From assembly GCA_019753175.1 (NCBI GenBank), contig JAIELK010000005.1, positions 47,947-111,946 of the forward strand: a DNA stretch of 64,000 nucleotides, read 5' to 3'. Shown here one piece after another: positions 26,874-36,547 of this stretch. This stretch comes from Hyphomonadaceae bacterium (GTDB lineage: Bacteria; Pseudomonadota; Alphaproteobacteria; Caulobacterales; Aquidulcibacteraceae). The stretch's first letter is position 1, and every line of letters starts with the position of its first letter. The position numbers were made by a program, and so were the translations under genes. The notes under the pieces were generated by a model. That model was not told the origin of the DNA and did no database searches. It saw only the letters and a list, made by a program, of their open reading frames with translations.

Positions 26874-28167
26874 TCAAGCTACGCGCCGCGCTTTGAGCCA
26901 AGCCTTATGCGTGCGCTCCACTTCCAGTAGCGCCGCGAACACAGATACGTCTGGCGCAGTCTGGCCGGTGCGGCCGAGGGCGTAGATTTGCGCATAAAAC
27001 CAATACTGCGTGGCGAAGCCGCTGATCGCGCGGATCGACTTCACGCCATTGAGGAATGAGAGCGCAGGCGGCAGCAGCGCCAGCGTTTTCTCCGCGCGCG
27101 GCAGCTCATCCAAACCTGCCAACAAACGCTTCGGTCCGTCCGGCATCACGCACAACGGACGGCCAAGTCCAATCACGTCGGCTGCGCCTGCTTGCAGCGC
27201 CTGCTCCATCGCCGCGCGGCTGCGGAAGCCGCCCGTCACCATCAAGGGTATGCGCACCACCTGCTTCATCGCTTTGGCAAAGTCGACGAAGTAGGCTTCG
27301 CGCGCGGCTGTGGACGCCGCCACCTTCTGCGTCTCCTCCGCCTCCAGGCCGGCGATGCCCAGAAGCTTCGGCTGTTCATAGGTGCCGCCGGAAATCTCAA
27401 TTAGGTCGACGCCCGCTTCTTGCAGCCACTCGGCCACACGCAAGCTCTCCTCGAACGCAAAGCCGCCGCGTTGGAAGTCGGCGCTATTGAGCTTGACCGC
27501 GACGGGGAAGTCCGCGCCGACCGCCGCGCGCGTCGCGGCGACGGCCTGCATCAGGAAGCGCGCACGGTTTTCCAGCGATCCGCCCCAGCGATCGGTGCGT
27601 TGGTTCGAACGCGGGCTCAAGAATTGCGAGATGAGATAGCCATGCGCCGCATGGACTTGGACGCCGGTGAAGCCCGTCTCCTTCGCCGCGCGCGCGGCGC
27701 GCGCAAAACGCGTGATCAGATGTTCGATCTCGTCATCGCTGAGCGCCACGGGTTCGCCGAATTGTCCGCCCGGTAGGCCCAACTTCACTGCTGATGGCGC
27801 TTTTGGATGCGGATTGACGCTCGCCATGGTCTGGCGGCCGGCATGCGCAATCTGCGCCCAGAACTGATTGCCGTTGCGCGTGGCGGCCTGCGTCCAGCGT
27901 TGGAGCGCTGCCCGCGTCTCGGCCTCGGGGTCGCGATCGATAATGACATTTCCCGGCCGCTCGAGATGATCCGTCCACCTGCACATTGCCGGAGATCAGC
28001 AGCCCGGCGCCGCCGTCGGACCATAAGCCATAGAGCCGTTCAAGCGCGGCCGTGGCGCGACCTTGTGGACCGGCCAGGCCTTCGGTCATCGCCGCTTTGG
28101 CCAAGCGATTGGGGATGACCACTCCACACGGGAGCGTCAGCGGTGAAGAAAAGTTTGGCGCGGTCAC
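26874..28167 (-). pseudogene. Old-yellow-enzyme family NADH:flavin oxidoreductase, frameshifted near residue 65
   Basis: FMN-dependent TIM-barrel ene-reductase family. The N-terminus (MTAPNFSSPLTLPCGVVIPN... LLISGNVQVD) is in one frame from ATG 28167; the rest (DHLERPGNVIIDRDPEAE... to stop at 26874) is in another. The expected joint is GNVQVDxDHLERPGN at about 27971-27976, and inserting two bases there restores one frame of about 430 codons. FMN/substrate motifs such as FWAQIAHAGRQ, GVQVHAAHGYLISQFLSP and SLENRARF are intact, so this is either a very recent pseudogene or a sequencing indel. Confidence 0.8.
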
Positions 28168-28205
28168 TGCATCGTCCTAAGGCGCCTGCGACCGCTGGCA
28201 AGCGC

Positions 28206-28868
28206 TCATCCGTTCGGCAGCGCTCTCTCTGGGATCTGATCGAGCGCAACGCCGCGCGGCACGACGCCAACAACCCAACGCCAAAACGCGATGATGAGAA
28301 AGGCGATGACCGCGAGCTTCAGCAACGGCGCGTAACTCCACTGGTCGAGCGGCGTGGGCACAAGCGCGAGCGCATAGACCAGCGCCGACAAAATCGCGAG
28401 CGCGCCGAGCAGCAGAAAGAAGTATCGGCGCGGCGTCTCTCCGATCAGCGCTCGCATTCCCGGCTTGGCGTCTGCGAGGCGCGTCAAGGCCGCGCGCACA
28501 AAGGGCGTATAGGTCGAGGACCGATCCTCGAAAACGCCTGGCGACATGAAGTGAGAATTGTCGATCTCGATGCGGCGCCGATGCTTTGGCTGCAACTCGA
28601 ACACGTACCGCCAGGGCCGCCCGCGCTTGGGCTCGCAACAGAGGCGAACGCTAACGATGTCACGCCATGGGTAGCGACGCACGCGGCCGGTCGGCCCGCG
28701 CGTATAAAGAGCGTCCTCATCGATGCGCCATTCGCGTTCACCGCGCGACAGCGCGTTGCGCCGCTTGCGATACGTCATGGGCTCCATCGGGGGATATTCG
28801 CACAGCGCACCAACAAAGAAAGGGCGCGTCTTCAGATCGGGCGGAAGTTGGATTGCGGCCGGAGACAC
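28206..28868 (-). CDS. Hypothetical membrane protein (two C-terminal helices)
   Basis: 220 residues from GTG 28868 (ATG 28787 is an alternative start giving 193). The N-terminal half is soluble and Arg-rich, with a PH-like strand pattern (RIDEDALYTRGPTGRVRRYPW then DIVSVRL) that resembles bacterial PH-domain proteins. Two hydrophobic helices follow (about 148-168 and 182-200). I do not recognise a named family. Separated by 38 bp from the OYE gene start. Confidence 0.55.
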   Translation of the reverse strand: MSPAAIQLPPDLKTRPFFVGALCEYPPMEPMTYRKRRNALSRGEREWRIDEDALYTRGPTGRVRRYPWRDIVSVRLCCEPKRGRPWRYVFELQPKHRRRIEIDNSHFMSPGVFEDRSSTYTPFVRAALTRLADAKPGMRALIGETPRRYFFLLLGALAILSALVYALALVPTPLDQWSYAPLLKLAVIAFLIIAFWRWVVGVVPRGVALDQIPERALPNG

Positions 28869-29067
28869 ACGTCCCGCCTGCGAGGGGGGGGAGAGAGCGC
28901 GGGTGGCGGAAGGCGCGCTCCGGCCTGCAATCCCCAGTCCGACATCACGGCTCGCGGAAGCCGCCAGAGGGGCCCGGTCTGGTAGATCGATAAATGGCGA
29001 GGCGGGCGGGAAGTTAAAGACCGCTAGCGATTTAAAGCAGCGATGGCGCCCATCACGCCGGGAAATC

Positions 29068-29241
29068 CTAGCCGCGCACCTCCTCTCGCCCGCTGGCGTT
29101 GATCATATCCTTGATGCGGAGCTTGCGGGATTTCAACTCGCGCAGCTTGGCGGCGTCCGGGGCCGGACGCGCCTGCTCGCGTTGGATCTCGCCGTCGAGC
29201 GTCGCATGCCGCCGGTGCAAGGCCTGGAACCGCTGGATCAT
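29068..29241 (-). CDS. YdcH/DUF465-family small helical protein
   Basis: 57 residues, MIQRFQALHRRHATLDGEI, then EQARPAPDAAKLRELKSRKLRIKDMI: the two-helix DUF465 pattern (HxxLDxxI...P...LKxxKLxIKD). Small cytosolic coiled-coil proteins of unknown role, common in alphaproteobacteria. ATG 29241. Confidence 0.8.
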   Translation of the reverse strand: MIQRFQALHRRHATLDGEIQREQARPAPDAAKLRELKSRKLRIKDMINASGREEVRG

Positions 29242-29689
29242 GCGCCCACCTCGGTTTGCTTTTGGCGCGGCGCCTGCCGCTGCTCCTTGTCCACCGGCAT
29301 CGCGATCGTGCGGCGCTTGAGCACTTCGACAACGAAGTGCTGTTCGCGAGACTGTCGTATCTTTCCGTTCGCCGCGACGTGCGCGACCCCAAGTGCATAC
29401 AACACGGCTGCCTGCCTCTCTTGTCTTACGCCGCAAGCACTCTGCTGACGGCCCGATCTACATGGGAAACGAGAACGCTCGCCCGCAACGGCACTCGCAT
29501 GAGAGCACAAAATCACACGCATTGGCGCGCGCGCGATAACGGCGATCAGCGCTTTTCATCGGATCAGCGCTTGTGGTCTCGCCGGTACGCCTAACCGATA
29601 TCTATCGCTTATCGCTGCCATTCGTGTTATTGGCGCGCAAAATGACTCGCGCGGAGGCATGACGCGCGCAAATTATTGCGGACGGGAGC
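29242..29689. other. Non-coding or unassigned 448 bp
   Basis: No convincing gene. A minus-strand frame (29238-29522) ends in TGA overlapping the YdcH ATG, which could mean a coupled upstream gene, but its translation is Arg/Gln-rich without recognisable pattern. The part nearest 29690 is comparatively AT-richer and probably holds the sbtA promoter. Confidence 0.4.
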
Positions 29690-30682
29690 GTGGTTTTGGA
29701 TTTCCTTCAAGTCGCCGGCGAAGCGGCGGCGGCGAACCTGCTTGCGCCGGCCATCCTCTTTTTCGCCCTCGGCGCCTTCGCGGGCTTTGCAAAGTCCGAT
29801 CTCTCGATTCCGGATCAGGTCGCCAAGACACTCGCGCTCTACTTGATGCTGTGCATCGGGTTCAAGGGCGGCGCAGAGGCGCGCGCGAGCGGTCTGAGCA
29901 CTGAGCTGCTGACCGCAGGCGGCATCGGACTCACGCTGGGATTTCTCGCGCCATTCGCGGCCTACGCGGCATTACGAGCCATGTGCCGGCTGGACCGGCT
30001 GACCGCAGCTGCGACGGCGGCGCACTATGGCAGCGTCTCTGTCGTGACTTTCGCCGCCGGTAGTGAGTACCTGCGCAGCATTGGCGTGGAGTTCGGCGGC
30101 TACATGGCCGCCGTGCTGGCGCTGATGGAGACGCCCGGCATCCTGGCTGCGCTCATCATTGTCGGCGCCCGCGCGCGTGCGCCCGGAACGCGTTACAATC
30201 CGCAGATCTTCCGCGAAGTGTTGTTCAACGGCGCGGCCGTCGTTCTCATCGGCAGTTTCGTTATTGGCGCCATCACCGGTCAGTCCGGGATGCAGCGCCT
30301 CGACGTCTTCGTTGGACCCCTCTTCCAGGGTGCGCTCTGCATCTTCCTCCTGGACATGGGTCTGGTGGCGTCGCGGCGCTTGGCCGAAGCGTCACAATTG
30401 CGATTCAGCATGGTGGTTTTCGCGATCGGCTGGCCGCTGCTCAGCGCCGGCGTGGCGCTGCTGGCGGCTGACGCTGCGGGTCTCAGCATAGGCGACGGCG
30501 CCTTGCTTGCGGTGCTTGCCGCCTCCGCGTCGTACATCGCCGCACCCGCCGCCATGCGGATTGCACTTCCCCAGGCCGACGCCGGCGTCTATCTGCCGAT
30601 GTCGCTCGGGGTTACCTTCCCCTTTAATCTCATTGTCGGCATACCGCTGTATCATGCGGTCGCGCGCGTCTTGCTGGGGTGA
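29690..30682 (+). CDS. sbtA: SbtA-type sodium-dependent bicarbonate transporter
   Basis: 330 residues, about ten transmembrane helices. Matches the SbtA (formerly DUF897) family by LAPAILFFALGAFAGFAKSDL, the first-half TAAHYGSVSVVTFAAG and second-half AASASYIAAPAAMRIALP, which form the inverted-repeat substrate core. In cyanobacteria SbtA imports bicarbonate with sodium. Starts GTG 29690. SbtB follows after 2 bp, which strongly supports the call even outside cyanobacteria. Confidence 0.88.
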   Translation: MVLDFLQVAGEAAAANLLAPAILFFALGAFAGFAKSDLSIPDQVAKTLALYLMLCIGFKGGAEARASGLSTELLTAGGIGLTLGFLAPFAAYAALRAMCRLDRLTAAATAAHYGSVSVVTFAAGSEYLRSIGVEFGGYMAAVLALMETPGILAALIIVGARARAPGTRYNPQIFREVLFNGAAVVLIGSFVIGAITGQSGMQRLDVFVGPLFQGALCIFLLDMGLVASRRLAEASQLRFSMVVFAIGWPLLSAGVALLAADAAGLSIGDGALLAVLAASASYIAAPAAMRIALPQADAGVYLPMSLGVTFPFNLIVGIPLYHAVARVLLG

Positions 30683-30684
30683 CA

Positions 30685-30990
30685 ATGCAGCTCGCCAAAC
30701 GCACCAAACTCGAGATTTTCGTTGAGCAGCACGCCCTGGCGCGGATTGAGGCGATGCTGGGCGAATCCGGCTTCACCGGTTGGAGCGTCTTCGAGGGTGT
30801 GGAAGGCGCAGGTTCGCAAGGCGGATGGCGGCAAACCGGCATCACCGAGGGCGCGGCCTACCTGCTGGTTGCCATTGGCTCGGAAGCCGCGGCAGAGTCG
30901 GCCCTGAGCTGGCTGGCCGACTATTTCACGGTCTATCCCGGCATCGTCGCGGTCAGCGAAGTCGCCGTGATGCGGGGCGACCGCTTCTAG
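30685..30990 (+). CDS. sbtB: SbtB-like PII-family regulator of SbtA
   Basis: 101 residues with a ferredoxin-like PII fold pattern: KLEIFVEQHALARIEAMLGESGFTG then a short loop, YLLVAIGSEAAAESAL and a final strand VSEVAVMRGDRF. SbtB proteins bind adenine nucleotides and gate SbtA. The T-loop region (EGAGSQGGWRQTGITEG) lacks a PII uridylylation Tyr. ATG 30685 lies 2 bp after the sbtA stop; a GTG two codons upstream is the other option. Confidence 0.85.
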   Translation: MQLAKRTKLEIFVEQHALARIEAMLGESGFTGWSVFEGVEGAGSQGGWRQTGITEGAAYLLVAIGSEAAAESALSWLADYFTVYPGIVAVSEVAVMRGDRF

Positions 30991-30995
30991 ACCGC

Positions 30996-31325
30996 TCAAT
31001 CGAAGATGTCGAAGATCGACTTCCGTTTGCGATTGCCATGTTCGCCGTACTCGCCGCGTTCACCGTACTCGCCGCGCTCGCCATATCCGTATGCCGGGGG
31101 ACGTTGCGGAGGCGGCTGATATTGCGGCTGTGGCGGTACAGGCGCGGCCTGCTGCGGAGGCGCTGCCGGGGCGGACGCCCCCAAGCGCGCTTCTTCGATG
31201 ATCTTCTCCAGTTCGCCGCGGTCCAGCCAAACGCCGCGGCACGAGGGGCACATGTCGAACTCGACGCCTGCCCGATTGAGCGATTGCATGCTGGCTTGGC
31301 AGTTGGGGCACATGAGCAGCGGCAA
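30996..31325 (-). CDS. TFIIB-type zinc-ribbon protein
   Basis: 109 residues. Zinc-ribbon cysteines Cys6, Cys9, Cys26 and Cys29 (MCPNCQ and MCPSCRGVW) are followed by WLDRGELEKIIEEA, the zf-TFIIB signature. The C-terminal half is Pro/Gln-rich with three repeats of GERGEYGE and a basic end NRKRKSIFDIF. Function unknown. Convergent with sbtB, 5 bp apart. Confidence 0.85.
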   Translation of the reverse strand: MPLLMCPNCQASMQSLNRAGVEFDMCPSCRGVWLDRGELEKIIEEARLGASAPAAPPQQAAPVPPQPQYQPPPQRPPAYGYGERGEYGERGEYGEHGNRKRKSIFDIFD

Positions 31326-31387
31326 AGGGGTTCCTCCTGATGTCTGACTCTAGGTCGCGATCCGTGCGCCGCTCGACAAGGCGCCGA

Positions 31388-32311
31388 TCATGAAGATTTC
31401 GAATGCAGCGAATTGCTCGCCGCCTTGTGGGGCTCGGCGTCGTTGGCCTGTTCAAGCGCGCTTAAGATGAAGTCGGCGAGACGCTGCGCCGCGACCGGCA
31501 AGCTCTTTGCCCGAATCAGCGCGATTTCAGCATCCGCCAAGGCTGGCAACACGCCTTCAAGCACGATGAGATCGTCCGGGGCCATTTCGCGCGGCAACAC
31601 GGTTATGCCCAAACCCGCCCGCAGCGCGGCGTGCTGACCTGCAAGCGAGGGGCTTGTGTACGCCATGCGCCACGGCCGCCCGCTCTGCTCCAGCGCGGTG
31701 ACGGCGCGCTTGCGGTAGACGCACGGCGCGGGGGCTGCGATCAGCGGCAGCTTACTCGAGCTTTGCAGCAGGCTGGCGTCCGCCGCGACCCAAACCAATT
31801 CCTCGCGCCACACGGGCGTGCCGATATCCGGCCCCATCGGCTCGCGCTTGATCAGCGCTAAGTCGAGCTCGCCGCGGCTCATGGCCTCAATCAGATTGAG
31901 CGTAAGATCGCAGGTCACCGAGAGATTGACATGCGGGTAGGCGTGGACGAAGTCGCCCAAAACCCCTGGCAGATGCGCGGTGGCGAAGTCTTCGGGCGCG
32001 CCGAAGCGCACCTCCCCTTCCAAATCGTGCTCGACGATGCCGGCGACGATCTCATCGTTGAGCCGCAACAGCTTGCGCGCTTGCGGCAGCAAAGACTCAC
32101 CGGAGTGCGTCAGGGTGACCCGGCGCGGGTCACGCGCGAACAGCTGAACATCAAGCTGGGCTTCCAGCCGCTGGATCTGCAGGCTCACCGCTGATTGCGT
32201 TCGCCCCAGACGCGCCCCGGCTCGGGTGAAGCTTCCCGTCTCGGCTACCGCAACGAAGGCGCGCAGGAGGTCGAGATCAAGGTTGACAAGACGTTGGGAT
32301 ACGGACGGCAT
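31388..32311 (-). CDS. LysR-family transcriptional regulator
   Basis: 307 residues. N-terminal winged HTH: LDLLRAFVAVAETGSFTRAG then TQSAVSLQIQRLE; C-terminal periplasmic-binding-like effector domain (VRFGAPEDFATAHLPGVL). Its divergent neighbour is the 62-aa gene and terC 259 bp away; the target is not identifiable. Confidence 0.9.
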   Translation of the reverse strand: MPSVSQRLVNLDLDLLRAFVAVAETGSFTRAGARLGRTQSAVSLQIQRLEAQLDVQLFARDPRRVTLTHSGESLLPQARKLLRLNDEIVAGIVEHDLEGEVRFGAPEDFATAHLPGVLGDFVHAYPHVNLSVTCDLTLNLIEAMSRGELDLALIKREPMGPDIGTPVWREELVWVAADASLLQSSSKLPLIAAPAPCVYRKRAVTALEQSGRPWRMAYTSPSLAGQHAALRAGLGITVLPREMAPDDLIVLEGVLPALADAEIALIRAKSLPVAAQRLADFILSALEQANDAEPHKAASNSLHSKSS

Positions 32312-32569
32312 CGCAGGCTCAGTTAGGAACGCTCACCCACACCGGCAATTGGCGGGTCACGTTATCTTCATTACCATCCCCAATTCGCGCGATGATTGAT
32401 CCTCATCATAGCGCCCTTGCCCTCCACCCCGCCGCCGCCCATCTCCAACGCTGCGAAACCGGGCCCCTCTGGCGACCTGTGACAGGTCGCGATGTCGGAT
32501 CGCATCACAAGAAGGCGGCCCGGAGCGATTTCTCGAATCCGTCGTCGCCTCCGTTAGAGGAGGAAGCTC

Positions 32570-32758
32570 ATGGATGTCGTAGCGAGGCTGCTCCTTCGCG
32601 AGGAGATCGACGCACTGGATCACGAATTGGCTGCTGCGAAGCGGTCGCCCAATACGGACTTCGCGCGCATCCAGATCCTCAGACAAGACATCGAGCGATT
32701 GGAGGAGCGCTACGCCGCCGCGCGCCGCGCTGAAATCGAACGCAAGTACACACGGTAA
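32570..32758 (+). CDS. Small coiled-coil hypothetical protein, 62 aa
   Basis: 62 residues, highly helical and charged (LREEIDALDHELAAAKRS, then IQILRQDIERLEERYAAA). A very strong ribosome site, AGAGGAGGAAG, lies 7 nt upstream of ATG 32570, so translation is likely high. 43 bp upstream of terC. No family recognised. Confidence 0.6.
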   Translation: MDVVARLLLREEIDALDHELAAAKRSPNTDFARIQILRQDIERLEERYAAARRAEIERKYTR

Positions 32759-32801
32759 GCACGACGGCGCGGGGGCGCCGACTGGAAGATAGAGAGAGCG
32801 C

Positions 32802-33845
32802 ATGATGGACTTTTTGACAGCCGCCTACGCCGGGCAACCCGTCTGGCTTTGGTTGTGTTTTTTAAGCATTGTTCTCGCGCTGCTGTGGCTGGACCTCGGC
32901 GTCATCAACCGCAAGGACGGCGTGATCTCGCCAGCCAAAAGCGCGTTGATGTGGGCGGGTTTTGCTTCGCTTGCGGTGCTGTTCGGACTTTATGTGGGTT
33001 TCGTCTACGAGCCCGACCCGCGCTATTATTCAAGCCCCGATAACCTCAACCAGCAGGCCGTGATCCAGTATTTCACCGGATACCTGCTCGAGACGGCGCT
33101 CGCATTCGACAATATCTTCGTCATCTCGCTCATCTTCACCTATTTCGCGGTGCCGCGTGAATATCAGCACCGAGTGCTGTTCTGGGGCATCATCGGCGCC
33201 ATCGTCTTCCGCGCCATCTTCATCTCGCTCGGCGCAGCGGTGGTGAACTCGTGGACCTGGGTGTTGTTCATCTTCGCCGCTTTCCTGATCTGGACTGGCT
33301 GGAAAATGCTCGCTAGCGGCGATGGCGAGCCGATGAAGCTCGAAGACAACAAGTTCGTGAACTTCATGCGCAAGCGCATGCGCGTCACCGACAAGATCGA
33401 GAACCACAATTTCTTCGTACGCAAGCCGCACCCGGTGACGGGCAAGATGGTGTTGTGGGCGACGCCGTTGTTTCTGGCGCTGATCATGGTCGAAGCCGCC
33501 GACATCGTGTTTGCGGTCGATAGCGTGCCGGCGATCTTCGCCGTCACCCGCGATCCGTTCATCGTCTACACCTCGAACATCTTCGCGATCCTCGGCCTTC
33601 GGTCGATGTACTTCATGCTCGCCGCCGCGGTGGAGCGCTTCAAGTACCTGAAGTACGGCCTCTCCGCGGTGCTTGTGCTGATCGGGGTGAAGATCATCTG
33701 GAACTTCGGCTTGTCGAAAGAGCTGGAGCTCGTGCCCTACCTCGAACCGCATTGGTCATTGTTGGCCACGATCGGCCTGCTTGGCGGCGCGCTGCTCTAT
33801 TCCCTGCACCGCACCCGCCACGACCGGCTGCAGGCGGCGGAATAG
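32802..33845 (+). CDS. TerC-family integral membrane protein
   Basis: 347 residues with about eight or nine transmembrane helices. TerC signatures are clear: GYLLETALAFDNIFVISLIF near 90-110 and EAADIVFAVDSVPAIFAVT near 225-245, carrying the acidic residues thought to bind metal. TerC/Alx proteins take part in manganese export, tellurite resistance or metallation of exported proteins. No Mn riboswitch (yybP-like) is evident upstream. Confidence 0.92.
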   Translation: MMDFLTAAYAGQPVWLWLCFLSIVLALLWLDLGVINRKDGVISPAKSALMWAGFASLAVLFGLYVGFVYEPDPRYYSSPDNLNQQAVIQYFTGYLLETALAFDNIFVISLIFTYFAVPREYQHRVLFWGIIGAIVFRAIFISLGAAVVNSWTWVLFIFAAFLIWTGWKMLASGDGEPMKLEDNKFVNFMRKRMRVTDKIENHNFFVRKPHPVTGKMVLWATPLFLALIMVEAADIVFAVDSVPAIFAVTRDPFIVYTSNIFAILGLRSMYFMLAAAVERFKYLKYGLSAVLVLIGVKIIWNFGLSKELELVPYLEPHWSLLATIGLLGGALLYSLHRTRHDRLQAAE

Positions 33846-33886
33846 CGATCCGGCCGGGCCGCCGAGAGGCTCGCCCAAAAAGAAAT

Positions 33887-33913
33887 GGCCGCTGGTCGGC
33901 ATGACCAGCGGCC
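33887..33913. terminator. Bidirectional intrinsic terminator between terC and the S9 peptidase
   Basis: A perfect 11-bp stem, GGCCGCTGGTC (33887-33897) with GACCAGCGGCC (33903-33913), and a 5-nt loop GGCAT. It is flanked by an A-rich run on the left and a T-rich run on the right, so it can end transcription from both converging genes. Confidence 0.88.
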
Positions 33914-33940
33914 AAGTCTTTTGCGGGTCAGTCGCCGCCG

Positions 33941-36007
33941 CTACGGCTGGGGCGGCGGAACGCCTGGGCCGATGTGTTGGTTGAAGAACGCCAATGACTC
34001 CGTCATCACCGTTCGCCACGCCGCGCCCTGGTCAGGTGTGAAGTAGTGGTCGGTGTCTTCCAGGCGGACGAACCGCACAGGCTTGCCCGCGCGCCGCATC
34101 GCCTGCTCCATGATCTCGCTCTGCTCAACAGGAACGGTGCGGTCCCGGTCGCCGTGGATGATCAGCAACGGTATGGCGACCCGATCAGCGTTTCGGGCGG
34201 CCGAGTAACGCTCCAGCATGGCGCGATCGCGGCCAGGCTCGCCGATCGCCTCGGTCCAGTATTGGTAGGCGATGCTCTGCACGCCGCCGCCGCCGCCGGA
34301 TATGAGTTCGTCATCGTCGCCGAAGCGCACCCAATCGAGCATCTCGATCAGATCGGACACGCCGGCCCCTGCCATCGAGCACTTGAAGAGATCGGCGTTC
34401 TCGACCGTCGCGGTGAACGCAACGTAGCCGCCATAGGACCAGCCCGCGATGCAGATGCGGTTCGCATCGGCAATGCCGGCCTGGATCAAGTGGCGCGTGC
34501 CATCGGCGACGTCTTGTTGCATACGCTGGCCCCATTGGCGGTGCCCGGCTTCAACAAAGCGCCGTCCGAAACCGCCGCCGCCGCGGAAGTTTGGCTGAAA
34601 CACCGCATAGCCTTGGCTTGAGAACGATGTGGCGAACGGATCGAAGCCCCAAATATCGCGGCCTTCGGGTCCGCCATGAGGCACGACGATCAGCGGCAGG
34701 TTGCGCGCATCGGTAACGCCCGGCGGCAGCCAGAGATAACCCCAGAGCTGCATTCCATCGCTGGCGGTGTAACGCACGACGCGCTTGGTCGGCAGTTGCG
34801 CGGCCTGAATGCTCGGACGCGATTGCACCAAGCGGCTCACGCGATCGGCAGTCGTGTCGTAGAGGTGAAACGTGCCGAGATCCTGCGGCCCGCTGGTCTC
34901 GATCAGCCATAGAGACCCATCCTCGCGCGCGCGCGAAATCAGGCGAACATTGACGTTCTCGCCCATGGTGCGGTTGAGCCGCTCCCACAGCACGCCAAAG
35001 TCCGGATCCTGGGGATTGCACGTCCAGCGGTACGCCCACCAGCACGCCGCCAAGATGCGGTTGTTTTCGAGATCGCGAATGGCGTTGCTGATGTCGAACT
35101 CGGGATTTTGCTGGACCGTCTCGACGTACTGTCCGGTGGCTGTATCATAGACATAGAGACCACTGGTGTCTTGGCCCTCACGGCGCGCCAGCACGAAGAC
35201 ATGGCCCGGTTGCAGCGCTGGCCCCACACCCTCGAACGTCGGTCCCGAGTTGGCGCCCGAGGCGCCGCGGAAGCGCGCAATTTCGGTCCATTGTGACTGG
35301 CCCGGACCGCGCCGATACCAGACGAAGCCGCGGCCGAAGCCGAGGACATCCTGGCGCAACACCGGTGTGCCGGTGCTATCGACGATGTATCCAATGGCGT
35401 TGCCGGCGCGATCCTCCACCGTGGTGTGCTCGCCGGTATTCACGTTCACACGCCAGACCTGCGAGAGCGGCGTCAGCAGCAGAACGTGATCGGGGTCGTT
35501 CGGCAACAAGCTCACGATGTCGGCCTGCGCGTAGCGCGGGATGTTCTGATCCTGAGGATCGTAGAGGACGATGGGCGAGCTGCCGTCGACGCCGCTCGAG
35601 CGGACATGCGAAACGCGGATGAATGTCGCCTGCTGGCGGCGGCGCGTGCGATTCGCCGAACCGGCCTGTTCGGTCACAGGCACGCGATAGCTGTAGCTGA
35701 AGACGATCCTCTCGTCGGACTTGAACTCGACGAAGTCGATTTGCATGCCGTTCTCGGCGGCCCCGGCGATCGCGCGTTGGATCGGACGAAGCGCGCGGGT
35801 TTCGCGATCCAACACCACCAACACATCGCCGACCGCTTCGCGTCGGATCAGGGCGATGTAGCGCCCGCTCGGCGAGATCACGAGCCCGCGCGCCGCGTCG
35901 TATCCGACGAACGCATCCGGCGCGACCCGGGCCTGAGCATGCGCAGGCGCCATGCCGCCAAGTCCAAGGGCGAGCAAGCCGCCGACAACAGCAAGAACAA
36001 AACGCAC
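33941..36007 (-). CDS. Secreted S9-family prolyl-oligopeptidase-like peptidase
   Basis: 688 residues with a Sec signal peptide (MRFVLAVVGGLLALGLGG... AHAQ). A beta-propeller domain spans roughly 40-400 and an alpha/beta-hydrolase domain the rest. Probable triad: Ser524 in GWSYGGY, Asp622 in HGDRDRTVP and His654 in DTDHYF. Resembles DPP/acylaminoacyl-peptidase enzymes, probably periplasmic and involved in peptide scavenging. Confidence 0.9.
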   Translation of the reverse strand: MRFVLAVVGGLLALGLGGMAPAHAQARVAPDAFVGYDAARGLVISPSGRYIALIRREAVGDVLVVLDRETRALRPIQRAIAGAAENGMQIDFVEFKSDERIVFSYSYRVPVTEQAGSANRTRRRQQATFIRVSHVRSSGVDGSSPIVLYDPQDQNIPRYAQADIVSLLPNDPDHVLLLTPLSQVWRVNVNTGEHTTVEDRAGNAIGYIVDSTGTPVLRQDVLGFGRGFVWYRRGPGQSQWTEIARFRGASGANSGPTFEGVGPALQPGHVFVLARREGQDTSGLYVYDTATGQYVETVQQNPEFDISNAIRDLENNRILAACWWAYRWTCNPQDPDFGVLWERLNRTMGENVNVRLISRAREDGSLWLIETSGPQDLGTFHLYDTTADRVSRLVQSRPSIQAAQLPTKRVVRYTASDGMQLWGYLWLPPGVTDARNLPLIVVPHGGPEGRDIWGFDPFATSFSSQGYAVFQPNFRGGGGFGRRFVEAGHRQWGQRMQQDVADGTRHLIQAGIADANRICIAGWSYGGYVAFTATVENADLFKCSMAGAGVSDLIEMLDWVRFGDDDELISGGGGGVQSIAYQYWTEAIGEPGRDRAMLERYSAARNADRVAIPLLIIHGDRDRTVPVEQSEIMEQAMRRAGKPVRFVRLEDTDHYFTPDQGAAWRTVMTESLAFFNQHIGPGVPPPQP

Positions 36008-36220
36008 CGGAACACCTCCCTGACAAGCGTCCTTGGCTTCTTCCAGGTTTGCGCCCGAGCGTCAACGCACCGGCGCGCCCCCGCTCAACTCGATGACAAC
36101 CTTATGAAATGTGCGTTTTTTTGCGGCGCGAGCGCACAGCGCGCGGCGACTGGATTCACTGAGTCCTATCGTGATACCTGGGGACGGTACTTCGGCGCCG
36201 ATCGGCCCAGGAGGAAGACC

Positions 36221-36427
36221 ATGTTCTTTGTGGTCGACTACGACTACGGCACTGGCTCAACCTATCTAGGCGTGCTGGCCGATAGCGCTGAACAAGTCGA
36301 GACGGTCCTGAAAGATGTCCGGGTTGTTGATTCAAACGCTCCAGACCTTTCTCCTGACTTGATCGACCGCCTGAAGCACATTGCTAAGCCTTTGAGCGAC
36401 CCCTTCTGGGACGAAATGAGACGTTAG
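36221..36427 (+). CDS. Small hypothetical protein, 68 aa
   Basis: 68 residues, acidic, starting MFFVVDYDYGTGSTYLGVL, with later DLIDRLKHIAKPLSDPFWDEM. CAGGAGGAAG 4 nt before ATG 36221 supports translation. No domain recognised. Lies between core genes and the accessory zone. Confidence 0.55.
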   Translation: MFFVVDYDYGTGSTYLGVLADSAEQVETVLKDVRVVDSNAPDLSPDLIDRLKHIAKPLSDPFWDEMRR

Positions 36428-36547
36428 GTCACGATCGGCGGCCACGAGTCCCGCAAGCGCGAGCGCGGCGGCTGGATTCACTTAGGGGGGAGTAGTTCGA
36501 CTTCAAAGAGGTCGAGAATCCCGGGCCGGCCAGCGGCGGAGGCGCGC

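Noticed and set aside
29238..29522. Minus-strand frame whose stop overlaps the YdcH start
   Set aside because: Overlap looks like coupling, but the translation is low-complexity Arg/Gln-rich, with no ribosome site or pattern.
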